A stretch of 64,000 bases of DNA from Terrimicrobium sacchariphilum (lineage in GTDB: Bacteria > Verrucomicrobiota > Verrucomicrobiia > Chthoniobacterales > Terrimicrobiaceae): NCBI RefSeq assembly GCF_001613545.1, contig NZ_BDCO01000002.1, positions 1,364,001 through 1,428,000 on the forward strand. The letters are read 5' to 3'. Below, one piece after another: positions 9,078 through 18,905 of this stretch (within the stretch, counting starts at the first letter, position 1; every line of letters begins with the position of its first letter). Both the position numbers and the translations under genes were made by a program. A model generated the notes under the pieces. It worked only from the letters and a program-made list of their open reading frames with translations, did not search any database and had not been told where the DNA came from.

Positions 9078-10810
9078 CCAAGGACGAGATTTCTGACATT
9101 CTGGAAAACATTGCCCGGCTCCTCGAGCTCAAGGGCGAGAACCCCTTCAAAATTCGCGCCTATACCAATGGCGCCCGCGCTCTCGACACGCTGACCGAGG
9201 ATTTCGACAAGATCGTCGCCCGCGACGGTCTCGGCGAGGTGGAGGGAATCGGCAAGGCGCTGGTAGAAAAAATCACCACGCTCGCCCGCACCGGCAAGCT
9301 CGAGTACTACGAGGAACTCCGCGAGCAGTTCCCGCCCGACATTTTCACCCTCTTCGACGTGCCTGGCCTGGGTGCGAAGAAGATCAAGGCACTCTACGAC
9401 CAACTGGGCGTCCATTCCCTGACCAATCTCGAGCGCGTCTGCCGCGACGGGCAGGTGGCGGCGCTCCCGGGTTTTGGAGCCAAGACAGCGGAGAATATCC
9501 TGAAAGGCCTGGAGCAACTCAAGAAAAGCGCCGGGCAGTTCCGCCTTGGTGACATCAGCGGACTGGCCGAGTCGCTTCTCGACGACCTCCGCAGCCACCC
9601 GCGCGTGAGCCTCGTGCAGGTGGCGGGCAGCTATCGGCGCAAGAAGCCGATCGTGCGCGACCTCGATTTCATCGTCTCGACGCGACACCCGAAGATCGTG
9701 CTGGAGGATTTTGTCGGCCACCACCTGGTCGATTCCGTCCTGGCTCATGGAGATACCAAGGCCAGCGTGATCCTGAAAAACGGCATCCAGTGCGACATCC
9801 GCGTGGTGAAGTCGGAGGAATACCCCTTCGCCGTCGTCTACTTCACCGGTAGCAAGGAACACAACGTCCGCCTCCGTTCCCGCGCCCTGGAGCGCGGCTG
9901 GTCGCTGAACGAATATCGCTTCAGCCTGGCCGAGGGACGCGAACTCAAGGAGCCGATTCCCGAGGTTTACACTGAGGCCGATGTCTATCGCGCGCTCGGG
10001 CTGGCTTTTGTGGAACCGGAACTCCGCGAGGATCGCGGGGAAATCGCCGCCGCCGAGGCAGGGGAGCTTCCCCAGTTGATCGAATGGCAGAATCTCCGCG
10101 GCACCTTCCATTGCCACACCCATGCCAGCGACGGACGCGCCTCGCTGGAGGAAATGGCCCACGCCGCCGAGGATCTGGGACTCCAGTATCTCGGCATCGC
10201 CGACCACAGCAAAAGCTCGGTGCAGGCCAACGGCCTCGACGAAAAACGCCTCCTCGAGCAGGTTGCCCGCATCCGCGAGCTCAACCAGACCTTCGACGGC
10301 TTCCGGATTTTCGCCGGAACCGAGTGCGACATCCGCAAGGACGGCTCGCTGGATTTCTCCGACGAAATCCTCGCCCAGCTCGATTATGTCGTCGTCTCGG
10401 TACACGCCGCCTTCTCTCTCTCCGAGGTGGAGATGACCGATCGCATCATCAAGGCGATCTCCAATCCCTACGTCACCATGATGGGGCACCTCACTGGCCG
10501 ACTCCTCCTGACCCGCGAACCGTACAAGGTCAACGTTCCCGCCATCATCGAGGCCGCCGCCGCGACCGGCACCATCATCGAGCTAAACGCCAACCCTCGC
10601 CGCCTCGACATGGACTGGCAATGGTGGCCGCTCGCAAAGGAGAAGGGCGTTCGCTGCTCGATCAATCCCGACGCGCATTCCACGGCAGGTTTGCAGGACC
10701 TCATCTTCGGCGTCGGCAGCGCTCGCAAGGGCTGGCTCACCCGCAATGACGTGATCAATACCCTCCCTCTCGGGCAGATCGAGCAGGAGCTCGCCCGCAA
10801 GCGCAAGTAG
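9074..10810 (+). CDS. polX: DNA polymerase X with PHP domain
   Basis: A 578-residue bacterial PolX, a gap-filling repair polymerase with a C-terminal PHP phosphoesterase. Domains in order: an N-terminal helical region starting IARLLELKGENPFKIRAY, helix-hairpin-helix segments (GLGAKKIKALYDQLG; LPGFGAKTAENIL), the nucleotidyltransferase core with GSYRR and catalytic RDLDF plus a third Asp in IQCDIRV, then the PHP domain with FHCHTHASDG, GIADHS, GTECDI and NPDAHS metal ligands. The length matches the family. The start codon overlaps the stop of the upstream secreted-protein gene, so translation is probably coupled. Likely role: base excision repair of small gaps, with the PHP domain supplying 3'-5' exonuclease or AP-endonuclease activity. 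Confidence 0.97.
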   Translation: MTKDEISDILENIARLLELKGENPFKIRAYTNGARALDTLTEDFDKIVARDGLGEVEGIGKALVEKITTLARTGKLEYYEELREQFPPDIFTLFDVPGLGAKKIKALYDQLGVHSLTNLERVCRDGQVAALPGFGAKTAENILKGLEQLKKSAGQFRLGDISGLAESLLDDLRSHPRVSLVQVAGSYRRKKPIVRDLDFIVSTRHPKIVLEDFVGHHLVDSVLAHGDTKASVILKNGIQCDIRVVKSEEYPFAVVYFTGSKEHNVRLRSRALERGWSLNEYRFSLAEGRELKEPIPEVYTEADVYRALGLAFVEPELREDRGEIAAAEAGELPQLIEWQNLRGTFHCHTHASDGRASLEEMAHAAEDLGLQYLGIADHSKSSVQANGLDEKRLLEQVARIRELNQTFDGFRIFAGTECDIRKDGSLDFSDEILAQLDYVVVSVHAAFSLSEVEMTDRIIKAISNPYVTMMGHLTGRLLLTREPYKVNVPAIIEAAAATGTIIELNANPRRLDMDWQWWPLAKEKGVRCSINPDAHSTAGLQDLIFGVGSARKGWLTRNDVINTLPLGQIEQELARKRK

Positions 10811-10826
10811 ACCTTTTTGATCATGG

Positions 10827-10848
10827 CCCGTCTCGCAAATGAGGCGGG
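10827..10848 (+). terminator. Hairpin after polX
   Basis: An 8-bp stem CCCGTCTC/GAGGCGGG (one G-T pair) with loop GCAAAT lies 16 bases after the polX stop. There is no clear T-run behind it, so it may be a weak or factor-assisted terminator or only an mRNA 3' structure. It separates polX from the MscS gene. Confidence 0.4.
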
Positions 10849-10927
10849 TCGACGCGCTTTCAGGCTTGAAAGTTGCGCCCTTAGGGCGTGCTAATACCGC
10901 CCGTCAGCACGACATTTACCAGCAGGC

Positions 10928-12514
10928 ATGATTCTTCCACTCCTCATCGCTGCCGCGACTCCCGAGCCTTCCCCCTCCGCCTCGCCTGAGGCGCTGATTA
11001 GCGAAAGCGTCATTACGGAGGGTATCAAGGTGACCAACAAGGCGCTGATCTATGGCGGCACCGCGATAGCGATCTATCTGGTCCTGTTCATTCTCGGACG
11101 CTTCTTCAAGCGGCGCTTCCAGGTGCCGCTGGGCTGGTTCTACCATATCTTTTGCCTGACCTTCGCCCTGTTCGTGGCGCAGATGCTGCCGATGATCGAT
11201 TTCGGCGTGGCGGAGGAGCACGTCAATGCGGCGGTGGTTCTTTCTGGAGCGTTCATCGTCATCACCCTGCTGCGACATTATTTTGTCGCGATTTTCGGGC
11301 GAGGGGACGGAATGAACGCGAAGGTTCCCAAACTGCTCAGCCAGTTGGTCTCGCTGGTCGTTTTTCTCTTCGCCTTCGTCATCGTCATCCAGAATATCTA
11401 CGGCCAGCCTCTGGGGGGCCTGCTCGCGGGCGCAGGTGTCGTAGGTATCGTTCTCGGTCTCGCCTTGCAGGATACGCTCGGCAATCTTTTCGCCGGATTT
11501 GCCATCTACTTCGGCGGGCAGTTCAAGCCGGGCGACTGGCTTAAGGTCGGGGAGGAACACGCCGAGATCATGGAGGTGAACTGGCGCTCCACCCGCCTCC
11601 GCACCTGCGACGACATCTACCTCGATATCCCGAATAGCAACATCACCAAGGAAACGGTGACGAACTTCAGTCACCCGACCGCGCGGCATGCCCTCCGTAT
11701 CGAGGTCGGGCTGGATTACGATGTCGCGCCCACCAAGGTGCGCAAGGTGCTGGTCGAGGCCTGCCTCATGGGCAAGGGCGTGCTGGCGGAACCCGCTCCT
11801 GCGGTCTTTCTCAAGGAATTCGCCGCTTCCAGCATCACCTACGACCTGAAGTTCTGGATCGAGGATCACGGCTGCTTTGAGGAGATCCTGAGCAGCGTGC
11901 GGACGAATCTCTGGTATGCCCTGCGCCGCCACAATATCTCGATCCCGTACCCGATCCAGCTTGAGACCCAGTATGTTCCCGCGGTCCAGCCACCGGATTG
12001 CCCGGCCCTGATCAAAGATGGACTCAAGAAAGTTTTCTTTGCCAGCGTCCTGAATGACGGCCAGAAGACCTATCTTGTCGATCATGCCCGTGTGGTTTCG
12101 TTCGGCGAAGGGGAAAAGCTTATCAAGCAAGGCGATGCCGGATCATCAATGTATATCATCCTTGAGGGGCTGGCTGATGTGTTGGTGGACATCGGAGGCG
12201 CGATCCGCTCCGTGGCCAAGATCAACCCCGGCGAGTGCATCGGAGAGATGTCCCTGCTCACCGGCGAGGCACGCAGCGCCACCATTGTGGCGTTGGAGGA
12301 CACGACTGCGGTCGAGATCGACAAGAGTGTTCTGGCTCCGATCATCGCGGACAGCCCGGAACTCGTCGAAAACCTGAGCGACCTGCTCGCCCGCCGCCGT
12401 CTCCAGAATGAAGGCGTCTTGTCGGAATCGACGAATTCCGCGCTGCTCGCCGAGAAGCAGCAGGATTATCAGTCGAACTTCCTGCGCAAGCTCCGCAAGT
12501 TTTTCGAGCTATGA
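10928..12514 (+). CDS. MscS-family mechanosensitive channel with cyclic-nucleotide-binding domain
   Basis: A 528-residue membrane channel. Several hydrophobic segments occupy residues 35-165. The MscS pore helix and beta domain follow, with the Gly/Ala-rich GAGVVGIVLGLALQDTLGN and then FGGQFKPGDWLKV. The C-terminal part from about residue 370 is a cyclic-nucleotide-binding domain with the phosphate-binding cassette IGEMSLLTGEARSATI, keeping the Glu and Arg that bind ribose and phosphate. It therefore looks like an osmotic-release channel gated or tuned by a cyclic nucleotide. The stop overlaps the next gene's start (ATGA at 12511-12514), so the two are probably co-translated. Confidence 0.94.
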   Translation: MILPLLIAAATPEPSPSASPEALISESVITEGIKVTNKALIYGGTAIAIYLVLFILGRFFKRRFQVPLGWFYHIFCLTFALFVAQMLPMIDFGVAEEHVNAAVVLSGAFIVITLLRHYFVAIFGRGDGMNAKVPKLLSQLVSLVVFLFAFVIVIQNIYGQPLGGLLAGAGVVGIVLGLALQDTLGNLFAGFAIYFGGQFKPGDWLKVGEEHAEIMEVNWRSTRLRTCDDIYLDIPNSNITKETVTNFSHPTARHALRIEVGLDYDVAPTKVRKVLVEACLMGKGVLAEPAPAVFLKEFAASSITYDLKFWIEDHGCFEEILSSVRTNLWYALRRHNISIPYPIQLETQYVPAVQPPDCPALIKDGLKKVFFASVLNDGQKTYLVDHARVVSFGEGEKLIKQGDAGSSMYIILEGLADVLVDIGGAIRSVAKINPGECIGEMSLLTGEARSATIVALEDTTAVEIDKSVLAPIIADSPELVENLSDLLARRRLQNEGVLSESTNSALLAEKQQDYQSNFLRKLRKFFEL

Positions 12515-13107
12515 CGCCCGAGGTGCGCCGGATTCGCGAGGGTCTCGTGATCTGGCAGCTTTATGTCGACCGCGTGAAGGTCGACTGCACCAGCACGCTG
12601 CTGCGCGCGTCGGATGGCTGGGTGGTCTTTGATCCTGTCGACATCCCGATGGATGCACTCTCGCCGGTTCTCGATGGCGAATCCGTTTCCCGCATCGTCC
12701 TTACCAGCGAAAATCATCAGCGGGATTCCGTGGCGCTCGCGAGGCTGTGGGATTGCCCGATCCTCGCCCCGGCGGAGGCGAGGCCGGAGCTGGTTGCCGA
12801 CCAATGGTACGCCGCCGGGGACGTCCTGCCGGACGGTTCGCGCGTCATTCCGCTGCCCGGAGTGGCTCTGGGAGAAAGTGCGTTGCTTTGCGGTGACGTT
12901 CTCGTCGTCGGCGATGCGCTGATTCACTTGAAGGAGTTCGACATCCTTCCGGACAAGTATTGCCTTGATCCCGCGCGGCTTCGTTGCTCGCTTGCGGCGC
13001 TGCTCGACGAGGATTTCTCGACGCTCTGCTTTGCCCATGGACTGCCGCTTGAGGAGCAGCCTCGCGAGCGGCTGAGGGCCTTGCTTACGAGTGCTTCGGC
13101 GCCTTGA
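12511..13107 (+). CDS. Degenerate metallo-beta-lactamase-fold protein
   Basis: A 198-residue protein with the order of elements of the metallo-beta-lactamase fold: an early strand pair ending in STLLRASDGWVVFDP (28-42), then a loop where HxHxDH would lie that here reads TSENHQRD (65-72), GDVLVVGDALI near 128-138, and a late CFAHGLPL. Most zinc ligands are missing, leaving H69, D72, the GDALI Asp and a late His. It resembles the divergent MBL family with an NHxRD-type motif, so it may be non-hydrolytic or use another metal set. It is translationally coupled to the MscS-CNBD channel and overlaps the converging HAD gene by 23 bp. Confidence 0.8.
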   Translation: MTPEVRRIREGLVIWQLYVDRVKVDCTSTLLRASDGWVVFDPVDIPMDALSPVLDGESVSRIVLTSENHQRDSVALARLWDCPILAPAEARPELVADQWYAAGDVLPDGSRVIPLPGVALGESALLCGDVLVVGDALIHLKEFDILPDKYCLDPARLRCSLAALLDEDFSTLCFAHGLPLEEQPRERLRALLTSASAP

Positions 13108-13969
13108 CTGTGCCAGCTTCGAGGTCGATGCGGCGACGGTCGAGGATGGAGTTGGCGATATCCTGTACCATCTCCTCGATGAGGAAGCGCAGGTGGCTGC
13201 CCTGGCGAAAATCCGATGGCGCGATGTTTTTCACCCGCTCGGCGTGGGCGCTGAGCTGGTAGCATTTCTTGAAGCTTGAGCGCGTCGGGTCGTTCGGATT
13301 GTAAACCGCGATGGCCTTGCCGCCATTGCGCTGCATCACGGTGAAGCACGGCACGTCCGTCGGCCCGTCACCGATGTAGACCATGTTGGGAAACGGGATC
13401 GGGCGGAGGTCAGGAGCCATGTGGTCATTCACGTCCTCGCTGAGGTCGAGCATGCCCTTGTTGATGCGGAAGAGGAATTGCGTCTTCTGCGTATGGCTGA
13501 TCGCCCGCTTGGGGAAGGTGATGCGGCCTTGTGAATCCTCGCCGAATTCGCAGCCAAAGATCGCTTTGACATACGGCGCGAGGCGGCTGCCCTCCAGCAA
13601 CACTTTCAGCCCGCTGGAGACGATGTAGTGCTCGACCGTGATCCCGTAAGCCTTGTGCTCCGGGGAAAGGAGGTCTGTCTGGAACTCCTCAAACATCTCC
13701 GGGAGGCCGGGATAAAAGTTCAGCTTCGCCCCGAGAGACCGCAGTTCCTCATTGGTCGGGCGGTCCATCTCCAGCGTGTCGAGCAGCACCTTCATGTAGG
13801 CCAGCTCGTTGTCGTAGTTCTGCTCCCGCACGAGAGCCTGGCATTGTTTCCAGAAGCGGTCGGCATGGATGCCGAATTGCGGAAAAATCGCCTCCTCCTG
13901 CATGTAGGCCGGCGAGAGGGTTTGATCGTAATCGTAGATCAGGGCGATGGTATTCTGCGGCGCGGACAT
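13085..13969 (-). CDS. HAD-family phosphatase
   Basis: A 294-residue haloacid-dehalogenase-superfamily enzyme. Motif I is DYDQTLS (residues 13-19) with nucleophile D13 and acid D15. Motif II fits the Ser/Thr in IVSSGLK, motif III the Lys in the following segment, and motif IV is YIGDGPTDVPCF. The large insert after motif I suggests a C1-type cap. Such proteins hydrolyse small phosphorylated metabolites; the substrate cannot be told from sequence. The start ATG at 13969 opens shortly before motif I. Its 3' end overlaps the converging MBL-fold gene. Confidence 0.9.
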   Translation of the reverse strand: MSAPQNTIALIYDYDQTLSPAYMQEEAIFPQFGIHADRFWKQCQALVREQNYDNELAYMKVLLDTLEMDRPTNEELRSLGAKLNFYPGLPEMFEEFQTDLLSPEHKAYGITVEHYIVSSGLKVLLEGSRLAPYVKAIFGCEFGEDSQGRITFPKRAISHTQKTQFLFRINKGMLDLSEDVNDHMAPDLRPIPFPNMVYIGDGPTDVPCFTVMQRNGGKAIAVYNPNDPTRSSFKKCYQLSAHAERVKNIAPSDFRQGSHLRFLIEEMVQDIANSILDRRRIDLEAGTVKAPKHS

Positions 13970-14001
13970 GGATAAACCTCTACCCTAGCAGGCCGGACCG
14001 C

Positions 14002-15039
14002 CTACACAATCTCAGTGTCAGTCACTTCACGGACCAGAAAGTCCGGCAGCTTGCCCGGATGCGCCATCACCACGAGGGAATCCCCTTTCTCCAGAGCCAG
14101 CGTGTCGAGGTCCTTGCGAAGGATTTCGCCGCCCGGTTTGCGGATGGCCAATACCATGAGTTTGCCCTCCGCCGCCCGCTGGATTTCGCCAATCGTCCAA
14201 CCCTCGAGATGCCCCTGCTGATTGAGGGAAAGCTCGTGGATTTCCAGTCCGAGATGGTGGAAGTCCGCCCCGCCGATCCCTTCCTTGCCGCCAATGAAGT
14301 CGGTCAGCGACGGCTTCGTAATGCTGTGGGCGATGCGCAGCGCTCCGATGGTGGCGGGGAGAATCACCTCGTTGGCTCCCGCCTGGCGGAGCTTCTTTTC
14401 TGTCGCGGGTTGTTCGCCGCGAGCGATGATGCGTACGAGGGGATTCAGATTTCGAGCCGTGAGGGTGATGAAGACATTCAGCGTATCCTGCGGCAGGACG
14501 GTCGCGAGAACGTCGGCCCGGTTGATGCCCGCCCGCACCAGTGTGTCTTCATCGGTGGCGCTGCCCTCGACTACCAGATATCCCCGGGCATGAGCGTCGG
14601 CGATGCGCTCCTTGTCCACGTCGACGATGATGAAGCGATGGCCAGCCTGGGCGAGTTCCGCGCTCAAGACCTGTCCGATGCGGCCCCATCCGCAGATGAT
14701 GGTGTGATGGCTGATCTCCTCCACTTTCTTGCTTTCCTGCATATCGCCCAGGGCCTTGACGATTTCGCCTCCCGTCAGGGTCCGCACCACCTCGCCGACC
14801 ACGTAGATCGCGGCCGAGTTGCCACAGATGATCAGCAGGATGGTAAAAATTCGCTCCGAGGTCTGGTCGACCGGCTCCACCTCGCCGTAGCCGACGCCGA
14901 AAATCGTGATGACCACCATGTAGACGGCATCGATGAGCTTCCAGCCCAGGATGACATAGCCGATCACGCCCAGCAGACAGACTGCGGAGAATATGGCCAC
15001 GCTGATCAGCAAACGATAGCGCAGCCGGGAGATCTTCAT
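14002..15039 (-). CDS. Potassium channel with TrkA-N (RCK) domain
   Basis: A 345-residue two-helix potassium channel. TM1 spans about residues 10-32, the pore loop with selectivity filter FGVGYGE lies at 47-53, and TM2 lies at about 63-85. A TrkA-N/RCK domain begins at HTIICGWGRIGQVL with the GxGxxG nucleotide-binding fold and ends in a TrkA-C-like domain (residues about 265-340). It probably gates K+ flux in response to a bound nucleotide or ion. I chose ATG 15039, with GGTGAG seven bases upstream, over a GTG ten codons earlier. The DUF456 membrane protein lies just upstream on the same strand, probably in the same operon. Confidence 0.93.
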   Translation of the reverse strand: MKISRLRYRLLISVAIFSAVCLLGVIGYVILGWKLIDAVYMVVITIFGVGYGEVEPVDQTSERIFTILLIICGNSAAIYVVGEVVRTLTGGEIVKALGDMQESKKVEEISHHTIICGWGRIGQVLSAELAQAGHRFIIVDVDKERIADAHARGYLVVEGSATDEDTLVRAGINRADVLATVLPQDTLNVFITLTARNLNPLVRIIARGEQPATEKKLRQAGANEVILPATIGALRIAHSITKPSLTDFIGGKEGIGGADFHHLGLEIHELSLNQQGHLEGWTIGEIQRAAEGKLMVLAIRKPGGEILRKDLDTLALEKGDSLVVMAHPGKLPDFLVREVTDTEIV

Positions 15040-15090
15040 GCCGGTGCTCACCGTCGGGAGCGGCAGCACGTTTCACGCCAAGAACTTGAT

Positions 15091-15564
15091 TCAGATCAGG
15101 CAGGCCACGCCGAACCAGACGACCATGATCAATCCGATCGCGACCTTGCCCACGATCCCCGCCGTGGTTCCCAGGAAGGTGCCCCAGCCCGACTGCCCGG
15201 CCGGGAGGAGTCCCTTGCCACCGAGCAATTCCCCGAGAAATGCCCCCACCAGTGGCCCGATCAGCAGGCCGAGGATGCCGAAGAACAACCCGACAACCGC
15301 CCCGAGGATGCCACCGATCGCCCCCCAGCGCGTCGCCCCGAACCACTTCGCCCCCACCGCACCGCTGACGATATCGAGCGCCTGGGCCAGTAGCATGAGC
15401 AGGGTCAGCCCGATCAAAGTCGGCCAGCCGATGGAGTGCAGGGTGAAGTGATTCAGCACCGCTCCGGCAAGGATGAGGATCGTCCCCGGCAGCAACGGGA
15501 TGACTGTGCCGACCAGGCCGACAACCATCAGCGTGATCGTGAGGCTCCACCAGAGGATTTCCAT
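15091..15564 (-). CDS. DUF456-type small membrane protein
   Basis: A 157-residue, very hydrophobic protein with about four membrane segments and glycine-rich stretches. The pattern matches the DUF456 family: an LPGT motif near residue 27, AVGAKWFGATRWGAIGG in the middle, and GPLVGAFLGELLGG later, the repeated Gly-zipper-like segments resembling membrane-perturbing glycine-zipper proteins. Function is not established. It precedes the K+ channel gene by about 50 bp on the same strand, so the two are probably co-transcribed, consistent with a membrane or ion-homeostasis context. Confidence 0.88.
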   Translation of the reverse strand: MEILWWSLTITLMVVGLVGTVIPLLPGTILILAGAVLNHFTLHSIGWPTLIGLTLLMLLAQALDIVSGAVGAKWFGATRWGAIGGILGAVVGLFFGILGLLIGPLVGAFLGELLGGKGLLPAGQSGWGTFLGTTAGIVGKVAIGLIMVVWFGVACLI

Positions 15565-15644
15565 GCGCGCACTGTTTCACAGGACCATGAGGGGCGCCAG
15601 CGTCGTCTTGCCGGGTGATTGGCAGACCGATAGGCTCATCGCCC

Positions 15645-16358
15645 GTGAAACTTTGCTTCGCAGTCCTCCCCGCCCTCATCTGCTCCGCCGCACTTCTTCC
15701 CGCAGCGCCGAAATCGATCGAGGATTATCGCGCCACATTTCAGCAGGCGGTCACCCAGAAAGACAAGGCGCTGCTTCAGGAGCTTATCTATGCGGAAGGA
15801 CTGAGCGATGAAGACAAGGCGTTGGCCGCCAGGTCGACCGAGATGTTTGTCAGCGGTCCCGGCGTAGTGGAATCCGTCACGGTCGTTCCGGTACCCAACA
15901 GCCTGAACAAGGTACGCATCGCCCGGGGAAAGAAATGGGAACCCAGTCTCCCGCCTGCGGGCGCCCTCTTGATCAAGATGAAATCTCCCGACGGCAAATC
16001 GGAGACGACGTACACCTCTGTATTTGGCGAGAGCGGCGGGGAATACTACCTCGTGGCAGCTAAAAGCACGAAACTCGATTGGAACGGTCCGGAGGACAAG
16101 ACGCTCAACTTTATCGTGATGGGAAAGGGGCAGAACGCGGTAAAGATCGCCTATCGCTGGAATGTCAGCGGTGTCAATATGGAGGAGGTTGCGGATTCAC
16201 CTTCGATTTCTTTCCTTGGCCAGTACATCGAGTCCATGACGGTAACCAGCGATTCCGACGATACGGATGTCACCCTAAGCATCAGGGAGGGTGGAAAAGA
16301 GATCTACACCTCCCAGCCCTTGAAGGGGAAGGGGACGCTGGAGTACAAGCGCCCCTAG
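15645..16358 (+). CDS. Secreted protein of unknown function
   Basis: A 237-residue protein if started at GTG 15645, which opens directly on a signal peptide (VKLCFAVLPALICSAALLPAA). An earlier in-frame GTG at 15615 would add ten polar residues. The mature part begins with a short helical stretch (SIEDYRATFQQAVTQKDKALLQELIYAEG), as in proteins that count or position residues before a beta-rich domain, and the C-terminal half is beta-like (VTVTSDSDDTDVTLSI). No known domain is recognised. It is followed by a short palindrome over the stop codon (GCGCCC-CTA-GGGCGC). Confidence 0.8.
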   Translation: MKLCFAVLPALICSAALLPAAPKSIEDYRATFQQAVTQKDKALLQELIYAEGLSDEDKALAARSTEMFVSGPGVVESVTVVPVPNSLNKVRIARGKKWEPSLPPAGALLIKMKSPDGKSETTYTSVFGESGGEYYLVAAKSTKLDWNGPEDKTLNFIVMGKGQNAVKIAYRWNVSGVNMEEVADSPSISFLGQYIESMTVTSDSDDTDVTLSIREGGKEIYTSQPLKGKGTLEYKRP

Positions 16359-16622
16359 GGCGCAGGCGTATCATTACGCAACGCATGCAACGCCGTCGGG
16401 CGCAAGTTTTCTCTTGCCCTTGCCGCGTGCATCTCTAGGTTTTCCACTCCCCACGTCATCGCGTGGCTTCTGTGGTTTTACCCGCCTTGGGTAGCCCTTT
16501 TGAAAGGCGATGGCCGGGGTATTTAACTAAAAACGCATGCTCGAACGGTTTACAGACAGGAGAGATTTCCTGGCGATCACGTCGCCGGGTGCCCGGTCGT
16601 TCCGCTAAAGCGCCATTTCCCT

Positions 16623-18767
16623 ATGTCCGCCAATCCGAATTCGCCCAACCGCGCGTTTCCTCTCGAACGCACTCGTAACATCGGTATCGCTGCCCACATC
16701 GATGCCGGCAAGACCACTCTGACCGAGCGTATCCTTTTCTACACCGGCATGATCCACAAGATCGGTGAGGTGCACGAGGGCACGACCGTGACGGACTGGA
16801 TGGAGCAGGAGCGCGAGCGCGGCATCACGATCACCTCCGCCGCCACCACCTGTTCGTGGCTCCAGCGCAAGGAAGAGAACATCTACAAGGCCTACGAAGG
16901 CATCAAGATGCGCGTGAACATCATCGACACTCCCGGCCACGTGGACTTTACGGCCGAGGTGGAGCGTTCGCTCCGCGTGCTCGACGGCGCTGTCGCCGTG
17001 TTCTGTGGCGTGGCCGGTGTGCAGCCGCAGTCCGAGACCGTCTGGCGTCAGGCCACCAAGTACGGTGTGCCCCGTATCGCTTTCGTGAACAAGATGGACC
17101 GTACCGGCGCGGATTTCGACGCCGCTGTGGCATCCATGCGCAACAAGCTCGGCGCCAACGCCTGGCCGGTGCTCATCCCGCTCGGTCGTGAGGATTACCT
17201 CAAGGGCCAGATCGACGTCCTCAACCAGAAGGCCGTCATTTACTCCGACAACGACCAGTTTGGTTCCACCTACGAAGTCGTCGACATCCCGGAGGATCAC
17301 AAGGCCATGGCCGAGAAGGCCTACCAGGACCTCGTTGAGCAGATGTGCGATCTCGACGAAGAGATCGGCATGCTCTTCCTCGAGGAGAAGCCCATTTCCA
17401 AGCAGGAGCTCAAGGCCGCCATCCGCCGCCAGACGATTGCCAACCGCTTCGTCCCGGTCGCCGGTGGTTCCGCGTTCAAGAACAAGGGCGTGCAGTTCCT
17501 CGTCGACGCCGTCGTCGACTATCTCCCGAGCCCGCTCGACATTCCCGCCGCCAAGGGCCAGAACCCCGACAACGGCGAGCCGATCGAGGTCTCCTCGGAT
17601 GACAATGGCAACTTCTGCTCGCTCGCGTTCAAGCTGTGGAGCGATCCGTTCGTCGGCAAGCTCGTGTTCTTCCGTGTCTACTCCGGCAAGCTGAGCAAGG
17701 GCGACACCGTCTACAACCCGCGCACCAACAAGCGCGAGCGCATCAGCCGAATCATCCAGATTCAGGCCGACAAGCGCGAGGACATCGAGACCTGCTACTC
17801 CGGCGACATCGCCGCCATCGTGGGCATCAAGAATATCACGACGGGCGACACCCTTTGCGACGAAGATCATCCGATCCTTCTCGAGCCGCCGTCCTTCCCC
17901 GACCCCGTTATCGAAATGGCGGTCGAGCCGAAGACGAAGATCGACCAGGAAAAGATGGCCAACGCTCTCCAGCGTCTCGCCGAGGAAGATCCGACCTTCC
18001 GCGTTTTCACAAACGAAGAGACCGGCCAGACTGTGATCGCGGGCATGGGCGAGCTTCACCTGGAAATCATTCGCGACCGTATGATGCGCGAGTTCAAGGT
18101 CGAGGCCAACGCTGGCAAGCCGCAGATCGCCTACAAGGAAACCATCCTTGCTCCCGCCGATGGCGAAGGCAAGCTGGTCAAGCAGTCCGGTGGTCGCGGT
18201 CAGTACGGTCACGTGGTCGTCAAGATCGCCCCGAACGAGCGTGGCAAGGGCCTCACCGTCGAGAACAAGATCGTCGGCGGCGCCATCCCGAAGGATTACA
18301 TCCCGGCCTGTATCAAGGGCATCAACGAAGCCGTGCTCAACGGTGTCGTCGGCGGCTACCCCGTCATCGACGTGCACGTTGACATCGTCGACGGCAGCTA
18401 CCACGACGTGGACTCGAACGAGCTCGCGTTCAAGCTCGCTGCCATCTTCGCGGTCAAGGACGGCCTGAAGAAAGCCAAGCCGATCCTGCTCGAGCCGATC
18501 ATGAAGGTCGAAAACATCACCCCGGAGGAATTCCAGGGTGATATCATGGGCGACCTCAATCGCCGCCGTGCCCGCATCAGCGGCATGGAGACCAAGGGCA
18601 ATCTTTGCACCATCGCTGCGGAAGTGCCGCTCGCCGAAATGTTCGGCTACGCCACGGCAATCCGCTCGCTGTCGAAGGGCCGCTCCTCGTACTCGATGGA
18701 GCCGTCGCACTTCGAGCAGGTCCCGACGAACGTGCTCAACGCCGTTCTCGACCAGCAGAAGGGCTAA
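16623..18767 (+). CDS. fusA: Elongation factor G
   Basis: A 714-residue translational GTPase that drives ribosomal translocation and, with RRF, recycling. The G domain has [13 protein letters not shown] (G1), the switch I region [16 protein letters not shown] (G3) and [10 protein letters not shown] (G4). Domains II-V are complete; domain IV carries [10 protein letters not shown]. The length matches canonical EF-G. The gene stands alone: no rpsL, rpsG or tuf flanks it, so the usual str operon is broken up here. About 265 non-coding bases precede the ATG, room for its own promoter, and a strong intrinsic terminator follows, so it is probably transcribed as a single gene. Confidence 0.98.
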   Translation: MSANPNSPNRAFPLERTRNIGIAAHIDAGKTTLTERILFYTGMIHKIGEVHEGTTVTDWMEQERERGITITSAATTCSWLQRKEENIYKAYEGIKMRVNIIDTPGHVDFTAEVERSLRVLDGAVAVFCGVAGVQPQSETVWRQATKYGVPRIAFVNKMDRTGADFDAAVASMRNKLGANAWPVLIPLGREDYLKGQIDVLNQKAVIYSDNDQFGSTYEVVDIPEDHKAMAEKAYQDLVEQMCDLDEEIGMLFLEEKPISKQELKAAIRRQTIANRFVPVAGGSAFKNKGVQFLVDAVVDYLPSPLDIPAAKGQNPDNGEPIEVSSDDNGNFCSLAFKLWSDPFVGKLVFFRVYSGKLSKGDTVYNPRTNKRERISRIIQIQADKREDIETCYSGDIAAIVGIKNITTGDTLCDEDHPILLEPPSFPDPVIEMAVEPKTKIDQEKMANALQRLAEEDPTFRVFTNEETGQTVIAGMGELHLEIIRDRMMREFKVEANAGKPQIAYKETILAPADGEGKLVKQSGGRGQYGHVVVKIAPNERGKGLTVENKIVGGAIPKDYIPACIKGINEAVLNGVVGGYPVIDVHVDIVDGSYHDVDSNELAFKLAAIFAVKDGLKKAKPILLEPIMKVENITPEEFQGDIMGDLNRRRARISGMETKGNLCTIAAEVPLAEMFGYATAIRSLSKGRSSYSMEPSHFEQVPTNVLNAVLDQQKG

Positions 18768-18788
18768 GGATTTCCCCAGCCAGATAAG

Positions 18789-18828
18789 AAAAGGGGGCGC
18801 TTCGCAAGAAGCGCCCCTTTTCGTTTTT
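18789..18828 (+). terminator. Intrinsic terminator of fusA
   Basis: A perfect 10-bp stem GGGGCGCTTC/GAAGCGCCCC (18794-18803 and 18808-18817) with loop GCAA, flanked by AAAA on the left and TTTTCGTTTTT on the right. This is a textbook rho-independent terminator 21 bases after the fusA stop. Confidence 0.95.
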
Positions 18829-18905
18829 ATAAGCATTCTCCGCAGCCCGGGGATTCTTGGTTTTTGGCTCGCCGCATGGGGGAAAAGAGTCTAAGTGCCG
18901 GGGTA

